A stretch of DNA of 5,389 nt. Source: Pseudomonadota bacterium (GTDB lineage: Bacteria > Desulfobacterota > Anaeroferrophillalia > Anaeroferrophillales > Anaeroferrophillaceae). Below the pieces are notes generated by a model that ran no database searches, was not told the DNA's origin, and saw only the letters and a list, made by a program, of their open reading frames with translations. Shown here piece after piece: positions 5,302 through 5,389 of this stretch. The position numbers and the translations under genes were made by a program. The first letter of the stretch is position 1; every line of letters starts with the position of its first letter. The DNA lies in the NCBI GenBank assembly GCA_011042595.1, contig DQWO01000179.1, positions 1-5,389 on the forward strand. Reading direction: 5' to 3'.

Positions 5302-5389
5302 GCTTTCAAGAAAAACTAAATTTTCTGAGTTGTTTTAAAAACAGCTGAAAAAATTTACCGGGATGTTCCGGCATGGCTCTCGCTCATTC

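Noticed and set aside
5358..5371. CCGG/CCGG hairpin followed by a T-rich stretch as a second terminator
   Set aside because: The stem is only 4-5 bp with a bulge and the T-run is separated from it by AAA; it is weak beside the terminator at 5272-5292.
5355..5389. Tail of an upstream minus-strand gene
   Set aside because: Two frames are open at the edge for 10 and 17 codons; too little is present to tell coding from chance.

Overview
The window is a compact bacterial chromosomal segment in which every gene I can support lies on the minus strand, so transcription runs from high to low coordinates. In that order it holds a DUF1015 protein, a TrmN6-like methyltransferase, a promoter region, a long-chain polyprenyl diphosphate synthase, a 28-residue membrane microprotein, thioredoxin, a TlpA-like lipoprotein thioredoxin, and the N-terminal third of the glycyl-tRNA synthetase beta subunit (glyS), which runs off the left edge. 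Lipobox export, an IspB-type prenyl synthase and a two-subunit (alpha/beta) glycyl-tRNA synthetase fit a diderm bacterium. Gene content and protein style suggest an anaerobic Desulfobacterota/Deltaproteobacteria-type organism. This is an impression from family resemblance, not a search result.

Layout. Positions 5178-5389 are non-coding leader: a good intrinsic terminator on the minus strand, an overlapping competing hairpin, and an inverted repeat with an A/T-rich centre. The DUF1015 gene (GTG start) runs 5177-3840 and is closely followed by the methyltransferase (3813-3118, or from a TTG at 3843 that would overlap the DUF1015 stop). Positions 2849-3117 hold a near-consensus sigma-70-type promoter whose spacer is filled by a 17-bp dyad, then about 155 nt of structured leader. 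The prenyl synthase, microprotein, trxA, TlpA-like gene and glyS follow with gaps of 44, 83, 114 and 31 bp, and probably form one transcription unit.

How the genes work together. The second unit combines quinone side-chain synthesis (prenyl synthase), cytoplasmic disulfide reduction (thioredoxin), an envelope-anchored thiol-disulfide protein (TlpA-like) and a translation enzyme (GlyS). The first pairs a conserved protein of unknown function with a probable tRNA adenine methyltransferase.

The most interesting signal is the microprotein. Its UGA stop follows Gly-Gly-Gly, is followed by codons for Gly-Cys and then UAG, and a hairpin with a GGUC-containing loop lies immediately downstream, at nearly the spacing of a bacterial SECIS element. 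It may therefore be a tiny selenoprotein next to two thioredoxin-fold genes. This is a hypothesis. Two further regulatory candidates are the dyad inside the prenyl synthase promoter and the attenuator-like hairpins ahead of the DUF1015 gene.
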